Shown: positions 53,183 through 62,075, counted from the first letter of the stretch. The stretch: DNA of 64,000 nucleotides from Oscillospiraceae bacterium (GCA_017414435.1 JAFQMN010000001.1:186001-250000), one strand, 5' to 3'. Notes: generated by a model from the sequence alone, not told the origin. Translations and numbers: made by a program.

Positions 53183-54442
53183 ATGGTTAAGAACACAAAA
53201 AAATATGTTTCAATTTTTATGTCAGCAATAATGAGTTTAGGGTCTAACATGTTTGTTTGCAAAACATATGCGGCAGAAGCAAATATAGATATGGCAAATG
53301 TAAAAATGTTAATTGTAGATTTGGCAAATTCACATACACCAAGCTTAAGTAATAATGAAAATTGCAGCTTTTCGGACGAAAATACAGTTTGTGACCTAAC
53401 AGGCAGAATGGGCAGCAGCTACTATATTGTTTTTGGTGAATCGGCAAGTGCTAATAAATTTGTTGGTAATAAAGACAACACTTATCAAGGGACCGACAAC
53501 TTTAAAAGTGATTATAAAATTACAACAAAAATAAGCAAAAATAAAACAATCAAAGGTATGGAAGCGTCTGCAACTTATATAAATGGCCTTTCGGGCGTAA
53601 AAAATGGTGTGTGGGGTGTACAGCTAGACTTTCCTACAGAAAATGTAGATATTTCCTCAGAGGTTAAATATACAATAGATGTTAATTTGAAATGTTTTTC
53701 ATCTGGCGAAGATAAAGATTTTATTATAAACATGACTTTAATGCCGCCAGAAAAAATAGATCGTGCTGCGGTTATGATGGCACAAAATAATACTATTAAT
53801 GTAAAGTATACTAACTCAGTAAAACTAACCCAAGCTGGGCTTACTAAGATGCGTGCAACAAAAAAACGCGATTTTACAATCAATTTTCCTAATAACGTAT
53901 CTATATATATTCCAAGGATTGTAACACAAAAAAAGGCATGTGTAGTTGGCGGTGGTTTTGAAACTTGCCCAGACATGGAAGACAGAGCGATTAAAGAAGC
54001 GAAGAGTATGTTTTTTGTAAATGTTGCAGGAACAATGAGCGATAAAATGACAATTTCGTACCCGCTTGAAGATGCATTTGAAGAAAACGATGACGAAATT
54101 AAAAAGTGGAAAGATGTTACAAAAGCATATGTTTATCCGGTTAATATAGAAGAGCTGGCAAAAAAGGTCAAACTTTCAGATAACACTAATTTAATTGATT
54201 TTAGTAGGAAGTTAGAAGCAACAATAAAAGATGGCACGGCTACATTTACACTTATTGATGGCTGCATAGACCCTACTAAAGAGATTTATATGATTGCATT
54301 AAAACAAGTTTCTTCAAGTAATTTTCCAACAGAGGTAGAAGTAACAACAAAAAAGAAATCAACCACTAAAAAGAGCACAAAGTCAAGTAGCAAAAAGAGC
54401 ACTTCAAAAAGCAGTACAACAAGCACAAAAACCTCAAAATAA
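53183..54442 (+). CDS. Secreted protein of unknown function with Lys/Ser/Thr tail
   Basis: 419 residues. A signal peptide (M-V-K-N-T-K-K-Y-V-S-I-F-M-S-A-I-M-S-L-G, cleavage likely after T-Y-A-A) is followed by a beta-rich region with four or five Cys that may pair as disulfides (C-S-F-S-D-E-N-T-V-C and C-V-V-G-G-G-F-E-T-C). The last 35 residues are almost only Lys, Ser and Thr, as in wall-associated tails. I recognise no family. AAGGAAGG precedes the ATG. It has its own terminator. Confidence 0.7.
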   Translation: MVKNTKKYVSIFMSAIMSLGSNMFVCKTYAAEANIDMANVKMLIVDLANSHTPSLSNNENCSFSDENTVCDLTGRMGSSYYIVFGESASANKFVGNKDNTYQGTDNFKSDYKITTKISKNKTIKGMEASATYINGLSGVKNGVWGVQLDFPTENVDISSEVKYTIDVNLKCFSSGEDKDFIINMTLMPPEKIDRAAVMMAQNNTINVKYTNSVKLTQAGLTKMRATKKRDFTINFPNNVSIYIPRIVTQKKACVVGGGFETCPDMEDRAIKEAKSMFFVNVAGTMSDKMTISYPLEDAFEENDDEIKKWKDVTKAYVYPVNIEELAKKVKLSDNTNLIDFSRKLEATIKDGTATFTLIDGCIDPTKEIYMIALKQVSSSNFPTEVEVTTKKKSTTKKSTKSSSKKSTSKSSTTSTKTSK

Positions 54443-54451
54443 AAGCAAAAT

Positions 54452-54490
54452 AAAAAGAGCCCTCACAATTTATTTATGAGGGCTCTTTTA
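54452..54490 (+). terminator. Terminator after the secreted protein gene
   Basis: AAAAGAGCCCTCA pairs with TGAGGGCTCTTTT. Confidence 0.88.
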
Positions 54491-54525
54491 GGTAAAAACA
54501 TAGTGGGGAGAATTAAGTAATAAAA

Positions 54526-55221
54526 ATGCATTTATTTGCAATAGGAGATTTACATCTATCATTTGGTGTAGAAAAGCGCATGGATATTTTTGAAGGCTGG
54601 GGAGATTACGAACAGAGAATAAAAGACAATTGGCAAAAAAAAATAGAGGCCAATGATGTTGTTGTAGTTGCAGGTGATATCTCTTGGGGTCTTAAATTAG
54701 AAGAAACTATAAAAGACTTTAACTTTTTGAATATGTTGCCGGGCAAAAAATTAATCGTTAAAGGCAATCATGATTATTGGTGGAGCACAGCAAAGAAAAT
54801 AAAAGAATTTTGGGCTTATAATAATTTTAACACGCTAGAATTATTACATAATAATGCTTTTTTATTTAAAAATATTGGGCTGTGCGGGTCACGTGGTTGG
54901 CTTTTGGGTGAAGGCGATGAAGAAAACGAAAAGGTAATTAACCGCGAAACAATGAGGTTAGAACGGTCTATTCTTTCTGCACTAGAATTAGGTGCAAAAG
55001 AGCTTATTGTTTTTTTACATTACCCGCCAATATTTATTAAACAGCGGTCAGAAAAGATATTAGAGATACTATCAACTTATAAAGAAAAAATAAAACTGTG
55101 TTGCTATGCACATCTTCATGGCAGCAGCATTCAGTTCGCTTTTAATGAGGAGTATGAAGGGATTCCTTTCAAATTAGTCTCTGCAGATGCACTAAATTTT
55201 GAACCGCTGCAAATTATTTAA
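54526..55221 (+). CDS. Calcineurin-like metallophosphoesterase
   Basis: 231 residues. The dinuclear-metal motifs are in order: G-D-L-H-L, V-A-G-D-I-S-W-G, K-G-N-H-D-Y-W-W, L-H-Y-P-P, and Y-A-H-L-H-G. This is a complete phosphoesterase site. The W-x-x-S after G-N-H-D marks a clostridial subgroup whose substrate I do not know. No signal peptide is present, so it is cytosolic. It precedes secDF without clear functional link. Confidence 0.88.
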   Translation: MHLFAIGDLHLSFGVEKRMDIFEGWGDYEQRIKDNWQKKIEANDVVVVAGDISWGLKLEETIKDFNFLNMLPGKKLIVKGNHDYWWSTAKKIKEFWAYNNFNTLELLHNNAFLFKNIGLCGSRGWLLGEGDEENEKVINRETMRLERSILSALELGAKELIVFLHYPPIFIKQRSEKILEILSTYKEKIKLCCYAHLHGSSIQFAFNEEYEGIPFKLVSADALNFEPLQII

Positions 55222-55335
55222 TAAAAATATATAGTAAAATATGCAAAAAAGTGTTATAATTCAAAATGGAGTTTAATTAGCACGCTACTTTAAATTAAGT
55301 TTTTTAATCTTAGAATTTTTTAGGGGAGGCTCATT

Positions 55336-56736
55336 ATGAGAAGGGTTAGTAAATCCGTTTTTTTCTTTGTGTTTGCTGCAATTGTAACAATGTCTGCAGC
55401 GGCTTTTTCTGGTGTTAATAGCCAGTGGGGCGATATAAAAAAAGTATATATTAAAGGAGCAGAAGATATAAGATGGGGAATAGATATTAAAGGTGGTGTA
55501 GATGTTACCTTTAAACCAGAAGAGGGTGTGCAGCCTAATAAAGAAAATATGTTAATTGCAGAAGATATAATTAAACAGCGTTTGTTAGATCAAAATATTG
55601 CAGATAGTGAAGTATACACAGATTATAACAAAGGGCGAGTAATTGTACGCTTCCCTTGGAAGCAGGATGAAGCAGAGTTTGACCCGGAAGAGGCCATAAA
55701 AGAATTAGCAGCAACAGCCAAACTCACATTTAGAGAAGGTGCAGAGCGGGACGAACAAGGCAAGCCAAAAGGGGTAACGCTTTCTAATGTGGTTTTAACC
55801 GGTGCAGATGTGCAACAAGCATATGTTAGATATGATAATAGTAATGAACCGACGATCTCGTTAGAATTGAATAAAGAAGGCGCTAAAAAGTTTCAAGAAG
55901 CTACAAGCAAACTTGTAAAAACTAACGGGCAAATTTCAATCTGGATGGATGATGAATTAATTTCTGCACCAAGAGTGCAGGCCGAGATCACTGACGGTAA
56001 AGCAATGATCAACGGAATGGGAAATATAAATGAAGCAAAAAAGCTAGCAAACAAGATTAACGATGGAGCTTTGCCGTTCAAGCTAGTAACAGATAACTTT
56101 AGTGTAATAAATCCAACCCTCGGCATAAATGCACGCGATGCAATGCTTTTAGCAGCAGTGATTGCATTTGCTTTGGTATCACTGTTTATGATATTTAACT
56201 ATAGAGTTTCTGGAATAGTTTATGTTATTGCTTTAGTGGGGCAGATATCACTCACGGTTGCAGCAATAACAGGGCTTTTACCGTTTATTCCAAGTTTCAC
56301 ACTCACATTGCCGGGAATAGCCGGAATAATACTTTCTATCGGTATGGGTGTAGACGCAGGGGTTATTATCTCTGAACGAATTAAAGAAGAAATGGCAAAA
56401 GGCAAAACAGTTAAAGGAGCAATTGACGTTGGCTTTAAGAGAGGTGCCACTGCGATTTTAGATGGGAATACAACAGTGCTTATTGTTGCGGCAGTGCTCA
56501 TGGGCTCGTTCGGCCCACCATCCAGCTTGTTTGCAAAGTTATTCAAACCGGTTTTTGCATGGTTTGGCCCTTCAACAGCAGGAACGATATATTCATTTGG
56601 CTACACTTTAATGGTTGGAGTAATTGCAAACGTTCTATTTGGAGTGTTAGCTGCTAAGTTAATGCTCAAATCACTTGTAAGATTTAAATCACTTAAAAAA
56701 GCAAGCCTTTACGGGGGTAAGAGGAATGAAGAGTAA
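55336..56736 (+). CDS. secD: Protein translocase subunit SecD
   Basis: 466 residues. One N-terminal helix (about 7-26), an external domain (about 35-265) with D-I-K-G-G-V-D-V-T-F and the P1 region S-A-P-R-V-Q-A-E-I, then five helices (about 270-455). The RND-type motif G-M-G-V-D-A-G-V-I-I-S-E-R-I-K-E-E is clear. SecD with SecF uses the proton gradient to pull secreted proteins across the membrane. Its stop overlaps secF by 11 bases. TAGGGGAGG precedes the ATG. Confidence 0.96.
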   Translation: MRRVSKSVFFFVFAAIVTMSAAAFSGVNSQWGDIKKVYIKGAEDIRWGIDIKGGVDVTFKPEEGVQPNKENMLIAEDIIKQRLLDQNIADSEVYTDYNKGRVIVRFPWKQDEAEFDPEEAIKELAATAKLTFREGAERDEQGKPKGVTLSNVVLTGADVQQAYVRYDNSNEPTISLELNKEGAKKFQEATSKLVKTNGQISIWMDDELISAPRVQAEITDGKAMINGMGNINEAKKLANKINDGALPFKLVTDNFSVINPTLGINARDAMLLAAVIAFALVSLFMIFNYRVSGIVYVIALVGQISLTVAAITGLLPFIPSFTLTLPGIAGIILSIGMGVDAGVIISERIKEEMAKGKTVKGAIDVGFKRGATAILDGNTTVLIVAAVLMGSFGPPSSLFAKLFKPVFAWFGPSTAGTIYSFGYTLMVGVIANVLFGVLAAKLMLKSLVRFKSLKKASLYGGKRNEE

Positions 56737-57646
56737 TAAAAAGCAAATAGATTTTATGGCAATAAAAAAATACCCATTTATACTGTCAATTTTTTTAGTT
56801 TTAATAATTGCAGTAGTAACATTTACTAAAGGTGTAGATTTGGATATTCAGTTTAAAGGCGGTTCTCTTTTAACCTATTCTTACGAAGGAACATTAAATA
56901 AAGAAACATTGCAGAAAAAATTAGCAGATGAAATGCAAATGTCGGTTAATATCCAGCAGGCATCAGATGTGAAAACAAAAGCAAAGAACGTAATAATTGC
57001 TTTGCCCAATTCTTTAACTTCTCAAGAGGTAGAGAACATTAACAAGATTTTAAATAATAGCTTTAAAGGGAATAATTTTCAAAATATTGCTATTAGCAAC
57101 ATAAATCCAACTATGGGCCACGAATTTTTTATTAAATGCTTAGTAGCAATGGGGCTTGTGTTGATATTTATGGTCTTGTTTATTGCATTTAAGTTCCGCA
57201 AAATTGGCGGAGTTTTGGGTGGTTTTACAGCGGTTTTAGCACTAATTCACGATGTTATAATGATTTTTGGTGCATTTGTACTGCTAAAATTCCCAATTAA
57301 CGACAATTTTATTGCAGTGGTTTTAACAATAATTGGCTATTCAATAAACGATACCATTGTTATTTATGACCGCATTAGAGAAAATAAAGAACTTATGCCA
57401 GAAGCAACGCCAATCTATGATCTGGTTAACCTTAGTATAAATCAATCTTTAAAACGAACGATCAACACAACTGTAACCACAGTGCTTTCGGTTGGAGTTA
57501 TGTATATAATTTCACTTTACTATAACATTACTTCCATTCAATCGTTTGCATTACCTATGATTATAGGAATGCTTAGCGGTATTTACTCAACAATATTTAT
57601 TGCAACACCATTGTGGGCAATCTTTCAGAACAAAAAAAGCAGTTAA
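56726..57646 (+). CDS. secF: Protein translocase subunit SecF
   Basis: 306 residues with one N-terminal helix, a short external domain containing D-I-Q-F-K-G-G-S, and five C-terminal helices with G-Y-S-I-N-D-T-I-V-I-Y-D-R-I-R-E-N and T-T-V-T-T-V-L. It starts inside the end of secD, so production is coupled. The separate secD and secF genes are normal for Clostridia. Confidence 0.96.
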   Translation: MKSNKKQIDFMAIKKYPFILSIFLVLIIAVVTFTKGVDLDIQFKGGSLLTYSYEGTLNKETLQKKLADEMQMSVNIQQASDVKTKAKNVIIALPNSLTSQEVENINKILNNSFKGNNFQNIAISNINPTMGHEFFIKCLVAMGLVLIFMVLFIAFKFRKIGGVLGGFTAVLALIHDVIMIFGAFVLLKFPINDNFIAVVLTIIGYSINDTIVIYDRIRENKELMPEATPIYDLVNLSINQSLKRTINTTVTTVLSVGVMYIISLYYNITSIQSFALPMIIGMLSGIYSTIFIATPLWAIFQNKKSS

Positions 57647-57713
57647 ACAAAAAACATATAGCAGAGGCAACTAAATAACAATCAAAAGCTAATTGCTAAC
57701 GGAAGTGAAAGCT

Positions 57714-58391
57714 TTGAAGATCATTTTTCTTGGTTTATTAATAATTATGTTTATACCAATTCATGTTAATTTAAAATACAATCAAAAACTCATGGGCTAT
57801 TTACGCTATTTAATGTGGTGTAAAAGCTTTTTAACCCAAGAACAAAAAGATAAAAATGGTCTATCTCAAAACATAGCAAGTTCAAATAACAAAATAAACA
57901 AGAAAATAATACTCAAAAAAAAGTTAAACTTTAAAGGCAAAAATGCCGACGTTGGAACAGAAAAAGTAAACTTAAATAAAGTACACACAAAAAAGCATGA
58001 TTTTTTAAAAAAAGCGAAGGAGCTCAAGCAATTTGTGAGCAAAAAGATGCTGAAAAGTTATATACATTTATTAAAGTGCTTTTTTTGTTTTGGAGTCCGA
58101 ACGAAAGCAGCTGTTAATTTCAAGTTTTTTGTAAAAGATATGGAAAAGACAGGAACACTTTATGGCACTATATGCGCGGCGCTAGCTTTAATTTCTATCC
58201 CAAAGAATTTTAATATTTTTATAACGCCAAATTTTGCCGAACAAAAATCAAGATTAAAATTTAATCTTAAGGCTAATATTTACCCAATTGGAGTGCTTTT
58301 TATAGGATTTTGCATCATAATACGTTTAATTTATGATATTACTCGGTTTAAGATATTTAGGCAAAGGCACATAAAGGAAGTAGGGAAATAA
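57714..58391 (+). CDS. DUF2953-like membrane protein
   Basis: 225 residues with a hydrophobic N-terminal helix (I-I-F-L-G-L-L-I-I-M-F-I), a long Lys-rich middle, then V-K-D-M-E-K-T-G-T-L-Y-G-T-I, which resembles the conserved D-A-A-x-T-G-x-L-Y-G of DUF2953 proteins, and a C-terminal helix (V-L-F-I-G-F-C-I-I-I-R). DUF2953 genes in spore-formers often neighbour ytfJ-type sporulation genes; none is here. The TTG at 57714 is chosen for GGAAG eight bases upstream; an earlier in-frame start is less likely. Confidence 0.55.
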   Translation: MKIIFLGLLIIMFIPIHVNLKYNQKLMGYLRYLMWCKSFLTQEQKDKNGLSQNIASSNNKINKKIILKKKLNFKGKNADVGTEKVNLNKVHTKKHDFLKKAKELKQFVSKKMLKSYIHLLKCFFCFGVRTKAAVNFKFFVKDMEKTGTLYGTICAALALISIPKNFNIFITPNFAEQKSRLKFNLKANIYPIGVLFIGFCIIIRLIYDITRFKIFRQRHIKEVGK

Positions 58392-58394
58392 CTT

Positions 58395-58982
58395 ATGGAA
58401 GATAACGATCCGAATAAAACATTGCAAACTTATAGAGACTGTGTTAAAAATTTGGTTTCGGCCGAAAGATATAGCCATACTTTAGCTGTTGAACAACAGG
58501 CTAAAAAACTAGCTAAGATTTATGGTGCAGACGAATTTAAAGCATCAGCGGCGGCAATTTTACACGATATCGCTAAAGAGATGCCGCCAGAAGAACAGCT
58601 TAGTTTAATAGAAGCAGCAGAAGTGGAATTTGGTGAAAACGAACGCCAAAACCAAAAACTGTGGCATGCAGCAGCCGGAGCAGCCTATGCTAAAAGCGTG
58701 TTAAAAGTAAAAGATGACGAAATTTTAAATGCAATTCTTAATCACACAACTGGCCGTGCAGATATGACTCTTTTAGAGAAGATAGTTTTAGTAGCGGATA
58801 TAACATCAGATGACCGCGAATATAGTGATGCAGAAAATTTACGAGCAAGAGCAGAAACGTCACTAGAAGAGGTAATAGCGGCTTATTCTGTTTATATTAT
58901 GGCTTATTTAAAAGAAAACAATTTATATATTTCAGATAAAACAAAAGCTACATTCAATTGTTATTCAAAATTTAACAAATGA
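58395..58982 (+). CDS. yqeK: HD-domain phosphohydrolase, YqeK type
   Basis: 195 residues. The HD motifs are R-Y-S-H-T, I-L-H-D-I-A-K-E, W-H-A-A-A-G and N-H-T-T-G, then V-A-D-I-T-S-D-D-R. YqeK proteins hydrolyse diadenosine tetraphosphate to ADP. The gene usually sits between nadD and rsfS, neither of which is here. It starts three bases after the DUF2953-like gene. Confidence 0.87.
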   Translation: MEDNDPNKTLQTYRDCVKNLVSAERYSHTLAVEQQAKKLAKIYGADEFKASAAAILHDIAKEMPPEEQLSLIEAAEVEFGENERQNQKLWHAAAGAAYAKSVLKVKDDEILNAILNHTTGRADMTLLEKIVLVADITSDDREYSDAENLRARAETSLEEVIAAYSVYIMAYLKENNLYISDKTKATFNCYSKFNK

Positions 58983-58997
58983 ATTTTAATTTTTGTA

Positions 58998-59026
58998 TTG
59001 CAATTTTTAAAATCTTATGTTATTAT
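58998..59026 (+). promoter_or_regulatory. Promoter for ADP/ATP translocase gene
   Basis: TTGCAA, 17 bases, TATTAT. It is followed after four bases by AGGGAGGAGG, a ribosome-site-like stretch with no start at normal spacing. Confidence 0.6.
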
Positions 59027-59092
59027 CTTTAGGGAGGAGGTTGTTAGTTCAAAATAAAATTGAATTAGTCAGGTTGTTTAATTTAATGTTTT

Positions 59093-59115
59093 GCGCTCAA
59101 AAAGCGCTATTTTTG
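59093..59115 (+). terminator. Short hairpin with T run ahead of translocase gene
   Basis: GCGCT-CAAAA-AGCGC followed by TATTTTTG lies between promoter and start codon. With a five-bp stem it is a weak terminator and could be an attenuator. Confidence 0.35.
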
Positions 59116-59131
59116 TGTGAAAGGTGTTTTT

Positions 59132-60559
59132 ATGAATATTAAAACTGGCGAACTAAAAAAAATTGCACCAATGGGCTTAATGCTTATGTTTATCATGTTC
59201 ATTGGGGGAATTGTATCTCCTATGCGAGACACACTAATGGTTAAAGTAGCCACGTGTGGCGGAGCAGGAACAACAGTAATACTTAAATTAGTGTCAGCAC
59301 CTTTAGCTTCCATATTATTAATGGCAGTTTTCATTAAGTTAACTAAAAAGTATAGCACAGCACAAGTATTAACTCTGGTGGTGCTATTTTTTGTGGGCTT
59401 TTTTCTATTGTTTGGCACTATACTTTTTCCACTGCGCAACTATTTGCAGATGAGTGAAGCTACAATAAAATATTGGCAAGATATTTTCCCACACGCTCAT
59501 TGGATTATTGTTTGTGTGGGCAATTGGCTTCTTTCTTTGTTTTATATAATGGCTGCTTTGTGGACAATTGCGGCTCTGCCATTAACTTTTTGGCATATAG
59601 CAAATACATATACAACAAAAGAGGAGGCAAAGAAATATTTTGGCTTTTTAAATTTGCTAGGTCCTGTGGGCGGATACTCTGCGGGGCAATTTTCTCAATA
59701 TTTAAACAAAAAATTTAACAATGCTAGTAATTATGAACAATGTGTAATGTGGCAATTAATTGCAACAGGGCTTGTGGGAGCGTTTTTAATTTTAACATGC
59801 CGCTTTCTTTTTAAAAAAGTTATTAAAGATTATGCTCCAATGGCATCACAGATGAGAAGTAAAGAAAAGATGGGAGTATGGAATAGTATAAAATATATTG
59901 CAACAGACAAAAAAGCAGCGTGTGTAGCAATACTTGCAGCAAGCTACTACATGGTTATGAACCCGGTTGAAGCGGCATGGAAAGATCAAATGAAAATTGC
60001 CAGCAGCAATGCATCTGAATTTAATGCTATAAACAGTAATACTTTATCATGGATCAGTATAATAATAATAGTGTTAAGTTTGGTTATGACAGTTACTTTA
60101 AACAAGTTCAAATGGCAAACAACAGCAATCATCACTCCAGTTTTGCTTGGCACATTTGGCCTTAGCTTTATGATAATTAGTGAGCAAGTTAATGTTTGGG
60201 GTTCTAACGTAATATTGGATGGCAAGGCATTGGTAAAATGGGCAATTATAGTAGGGATAATAGCCATTTGTGTTACAAAAGGGTGTAAAAAATCGGTATT
60301 CGATACCACAAAAAATTTAGCTTATCGTATTTTAGCTCCAGAAGATAGACTAAAAGCAAGACTTGCCACAGAAACTTGTGGTTCTCGTATGGGTGAAGTA
60401 ATAGGGAATTCAATTCCGGCGATTCTTACAAATGTAATATTTCCAGGCACATCAATAATTTCTAAACAAGTTCTGCCATGCATAATTGTTTTTACTATCA
60501 CAGGCTTAATTATCTGGTTTTTTGTAATAAGTAAGATAGAAAAGTATACAGTAGAATAA
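59132..60559 (+). CDS. ADP/ATP translocase (NTT family nucleotide transporter)
   Basis: 475 residues with about eleven to twelve membrane helices. It matches the ATP:ADP antiporter family of Chlamydia and Rickettsia: R-D-T-L-M-V in helix 2, E-A-A-W-K-D-Q-M-K (Chlamydia Npt1 has E-V-T-W-K-S-Q-L-K), and K-K-S-V-F-D-T-T-K-N-L-A-Y followed by a basic D-R-L-K-A-R-L-A-T-E-T. The family exchanges host ATP for bacterial ADP or imports nucleotides with protons. AAAGGTG precedes the ATG at 59132. It is a single gene bounded by its own promoter and terminator. Which nucleotides it moves cannot be read from the sequence. Confidence 0.9.
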   Translation: MNIKTGELKKIAPMGLMLMFIMFIGGIVSPMRDTLMVKVATCGGAGTTVILKLVSAPLASILLMAVFIKLTKKYSTAQVLTLVVLFFVGFFLLFGTILFPLRNYLQMSEATIKYWQDIFPHAHWIIVCVGNWLLSLFYIMAALWTIAALPLTFWHIANTYTTKEEAKKYFGFLNLLGPVGGYSAGQFSQYLNKKFNNASNYEQCVMWQLIATGLVGAFLILTCRFLFKKVIKDYAPMASQMRSKEKMGVWNSIKYIATDKKAACVAILAASYYMVMNPVEAAWKDQMKIASSNASEFNAINSNTLSWISIIIIVLSLVMTVTLNKFKWQTTAIITPVLLGTFGLSFMIISEQVNVWGSNVILDGKALVKWAIIVGIIAICVTKGCKKSVFDTTKNLAYRILAPEDRLKARLATETCGSRMGEVIGNSIPAILTNVIFPGTSIISKQVLPCIIVFTITGLIIWFFVISKIEKYTVE

Positions 60560-60696
60560 AGATTTTAGTTTCAAGCATTAGCAAATCATGCATATATATT
60601 CATTTATTGCGAATTTATATGCATAAACGTTAATTTTAAGTTAATATTAATTACAGATATTAAACAAATTTTAACAACAATTTTTCTTTAATATAT

Positions 60697-60733
60697 AAAG
60701 TAGCCATATTAATTAAAATTATGGCTACTTTTT
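60697..60733 (+). terminator. Terminator after translocase gene
   Basis: AAAGTAGCCATA pairs with TATGGCTACTTT, followed by T residues. Confidence 0.88.
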
Positions 60734-60783
60734 CCATTTTTTAAAATAAATTAGAAGATTAAATTGCTTGCCAAAGCCCAATT

Positions 60784-60836
60784 CGGTATGCTACTATAAA
60801 TAAAAAGCATAAAAGCTTTAATAATATCGGTATGCT
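60784..60836 (+). repeat. Direct repeat CGGTATGCT upstream of spo0A-like gene
   Basis: CGGTATGCT occurs at 60784-60792 and 60828-60836, 44 bases apart, flanking a TATAAA and the start of the leader. It could be a regulator site pair. The second copy overlaps an upstream ATG that is not the preferred start. Confidence 0.4.
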
Positions 60837-60852
60837 GAAAGGGGTTTTTAAC

Positions 60853-61650
60853 ATGAAACGAGCTGCTTGTATTTTAGTTTCGAGTAATGACTTTTCTTTC
60901 TTAAGTAGTTGTGGCCAGTTTTTTTCAGCTTGTGGTGTTCACGTGGTTTATGTAGAAAACGACGGCAAAAAAGTTCTGGAAGCAATTAAACGCTGCAGAC
61001 CAGATATTGTTATTTTAAATGCAATTATGCCATTTTTTGATGCATCTTCGGTTATTTATATTGCGCATGAGTTCAAATTTGCTTTACCAAAGTTTGTAGT
61101 GCTTGCTAACACAGATAACCCAGAAGTTGAAAAAGAAAATTTTGAAGTAGGAGCTTCTGAATATATATTAATGTCTTCAGATAATTCTTTAATTTTTTCA
61201 AAAGTTTTAAAATTGTTGTCTTATATAAATTGGCATAGCAACAAAAATATATTTGAAATAAATACAGCAAAATCAAAAGAGGCTGATACAGGAGCAGAGC
61301 AGATAGATACAGAACTTTTAGTTACCAAGTTAATTTTAAATTTAGGTGTACCATCGCATGTTAGCGGTTATGGCTATTTGCGAGAAGCGGTTTTAATTTG
61401 TTTAGGGCACCCGGGAACAAAATTTAATGTTACTAAAAACATATACCCGGTAATTGCAAAAATGAATAATTCAACGCCTGCACGCATAGAACGCTCTATG
61501 AGGCATGCAATTTCTATTGCTTGGAATGGCGGCAGCGAAAATGGCTATGTTATGAAAACTGAATTAGATGAAAAACCAACTAATTCACAGTTTATAGCTT
61601 TAATTTTAAATGAAGTGAGACTCAATATAAGTTCAAAACAGGTGAGCTAA
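60853..61650 (+). CDS. spo0A: Spo0A-family regulator with degenerate receiver
   Basis: 265 residues (B. subtilis Spo0A has 267). The C-terminal DNA-binding domain is well kept: G-V-P-S-H-V-S-G-Y-G-Y-L-R-E-A, Y-P-V-I-A-K, R-I-E-R-S-M-R-H-A-I-S-I-A-W and K-P-T-N-S-Q-F-I-A. The receiver (1-125) is not: the acidic pair is S10-S11, the phospho-Asp position is Asn56 in V-I-L-N-A-I-M-P, and the conserved Lys is replaced by Met107 in I-L-M-S-S-D. Normal phosphorelay control is therefore not possible by the usual chemistry. The ATG at 60853 is chosen for AAAGGGG upstream. Confidence 0.9.
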   Translation: MKRAACILVSSNDFSFLSSCGQFFSACGVHVVYVENDGKKVLEAIKRCRPDIVILNAIMPFFDASSVIYIAHEFKFALPKFVVLANTDNPEVEKENFEVGASEYILMSSDNSLIFSKVLKLLSYINWHSNKNIFEINTAKSKEADTGAEQIDTELLVTKLILNLGVPSHVSGYGYLREAVLICLGHPGTKFNVTKNIYPVIAKMNNSTPARIERSMRHAISIAWNGGSENGYVMKTELDEKPTNSQFIALILNEVRLNISSKQVS

Positions 61651-61724
61651 TATATTAAGTTTATAAACTTTGTAATAGAAAAAAGTTTAATAGAATAAGT
61701 AAAATTAATTGATGTAAAAATAAG

Positions 61725-61750
61725 AAGCTCTGTTTATACAGGGCTTTTTT
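61725..61750 (+). terminator. Terminator after spo0A-like gene
   Basis: AAGCTCTGT-TTAT-ACAGGGCTT with a T run. Confidence 0.88.
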
Positions 61751-61877
61751 TACGTTTTATAATTTAACAACAAAGAAGTATAAATACGATAACAATTTAA
61801 AAAGCAAAAATCATAAAAAACGAAAGGTTATAATTTTAGAAAATTAAACATAAATACCTCTCCACAAAATGGAAGGC

Positions 61878-62075
61878 TTTAATTAACTAAATTTCAAAAA
61901 AGTACAAAAAAGCTCAAGTTTGCAGCTTCGGATTTTTAGAGATCCATCCTCCGCGAAGCGGGAGATGGATAACAATTATTAAATTTCAAAAAAGTACAAA
62001 AAAAGTGAGGTTTGTGGCTTTATTAAAACATTTTTTTAATTTTGTTCCACGTGGAACAAATGTTGAAAACTTTTA
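61878..62075 (+). repeat. Dispersed parS-bearing repeat, copy 3
   Basis: Same order as copies 1 and 2. Its hairpin (61942-61970) has ATCCATC-type arms unlike those of copy 1, yet still pairs. The second module TTTCAAAAAAGTACAAAAAAAGTGAGGTTTG and the parS flank match copy 2 almost base for base. It sits upstream of the rpsL promoter. Confidence 0.85.
62043..62058. promoter_or_regulatory. parS-like site TGTTCCACGTGGAACA
   Basis: Third identical palindrome, 45 kb from the second, about 75 bases upstream of the rpsL -35 box. Confidence 0.8.
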
